Source of the DNA: Candidatus Rokuibacteriota bacterium
Lineage (GTDB): Bacteria; Methylomirabilota; Methylomirabilia; Rokubacteriales; CSP1-6
Length of the DNA: 14,542 bases
Assembly (NCBI GenBank): GCA_016177555.1
Contig: JACOVB010000282.1
Span: forward strand, 1 to 14,542
Direction of reading: 5' to 3'
The number at the start of each line of letters is the position of its first letter. Position 1 is the first letter of the stretch. This document shows positions 14,365 to 14,542 of this stretch, piece after piece. The notes below the pieces were generated by a model. That model was not told the origin of the DNA. It made no database searches and was given only the letters and a program-made list of their open reading frames with translations. The translations under genes were made by a program, and so were the position numbers.

Positions 14365-14542
14365 GTGACGGTGGACCAATCCCGAGGGGGCGCTCCGGCG
14401 GAGCTCGGCCGGAGCGCCCCCTCGGGTCCCATTCTGCGCACCGAGGGGCTCACGATGCGCTTCGGCGGCCTCGCGGCCGTCAACAACGTGAGCCTCTCGG
14501 TCCCGCGGGGCGAGATCCGCGCCATCATCGGCCCCAACGGCG
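14365..14542 (+). CDS. ABC transporter ATP-binding protein, LivG-like, 3'-truncated by window edge
   Basis: The final bases encode [20 protein letters not shown] then [17 protein letters not shown], the start of a LivG-type nucleotide-binding domain cut off inside the Walker A motif. It would energise the high-affinity amino-acid transporter whose binding protein lies just upstream. The start is uncertain. GTG 14365 (one base after the preceding stop) and GTG 14371 are the only in-frame canonical starts before the conserved domain. Both force translation through a long perfect hairpin that encodes a Gly/Ala/Pro-rich leader unlike usual LivG N-termini. ATG 14455 would delete the first strand. 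ATT 14431 or CTG 14434 would give a normal-length N-terminus. No Shine-Dalgarno is clear. Confidence 0.85.
   Translation, partial: MTVDQSRGGAPAELGRSAPSGPILRTEGLTMRFGGLAAVNNVSLSVPRGEIRAIIGPNG
14381..14426 (+). repeat. Perfect GC-rich hairpin after the binding-protein gene
   Basis: CCCGAGGGGGCGCTCCGGC (14381-14399) pairs without mismatch with 14408-14426, leaving the eight-base loop GAGCTCGG. The 19-bp, almost all-GC stem begins 18 bases after the binding-protein stop. No T-run follows (GTCCCATT), so it is not a standard intrinsic terminator. It could be an mRNA-stabilising or attenuating element that lets binding protein exceed transporter subunits, as intercistronic hairpins do in other ABC operons. 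It lies within the open frame of the LivG-like gene. Confidence 0.85.

Noticed and set aside
12942..14537. A 531-codon open frame on the minus strand under the binding-protein gene
   Set aside because: Low-complexity Leu/Glu/Arg/His-rich antisense shadow of a certain + strand gene.
1..14542. tRNA, rRNA, CRISPR, integrase or insertion sequence
   Set aside because: Spacers are all about 100 bp or less and show no cloverleaf, regular repeat-spacer array, transposase or integrase-like frame.

Overview
The window is high-GC DNA with strong G/C bias at third codon positions. It looks like one chromosomal stretch from a bacterium in which every recognisable gene lies on the + strand. The order ffh-rpsP-rimM-trmD-rplS-rnhB-yraN is a classic bacterial housekeeping block. 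High GC, GTG starts, a Tat-type LivK-like binding protein and divergent aldolase/aminotransferase paralogues would suit an uncultured soil or subsurface lineage such as Rokubacteria/Methylomirabilota or a deltaproteobacterial relative. That placement is inference only; no rRNA or other marker here settles it.

Region 1 (1-6293) is translation and secretion housekeeping. It holds the 3' part of a 16S rRNA m5C methyltransferase (rsmB), ribulose-phosphate 3-epimerase (rpe), the SRP GTPase (ffh), ribosomal protein S16 (rpsP), the 16S maturation factor rimM, the tRNA m1G37 methyltransferase trmD, ribosomal protein L19 (rplS), RNase HII (rnhB) and the YraN nuclease-fold protein. Spacings are short and rimM/trmD overlap by 4 bp, so ffh-yraN is probably one transcription unit. 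Two oddities stand out: rnhB has no ATG/GTG/TTG start able to include its conserved N-terminus, and the rpsP-rimM junction lacks the KH-protein gene often found there but has a short frame overlapping the rimM start.

Region 2 (6339-11065) is accessory. A dihydrodipicolinate-synthase-family lyase keeps the Schiff-base lysine but has lost the DapA tyrosine and substrate arginine. A CopG-like antitoxin and a PemK/MazF-like toxin follow, overlapping by 4 bp behind a probable leaderless promoter. Then come hsdM and hsdS of a type I DNA methyltransferase with no hsdR in the window.

Region 3 (11168-14542) has a DinB/YfiT-like protein with its own probable leaderless promoter. It is followed by a class III PLP aminotransferase related to glutamate-1-semialdehyde aminomutase, overlapping by 4 bp with a Tat-exported LivK-type binding protein, and then the start of a LivG-like ATPase. 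This looks like an uptake-plus-catabolism operon for an amino-acid-like compound. A perfect 19-bp-stem hairpin sits just after the binding-protein gene, inside the apparent 5' end of the ATPase frame. No gene-free stretch exceeds about 100 bp. I saw no rRNA, tRNA, CRISPR array, insertion sequence or integrase.
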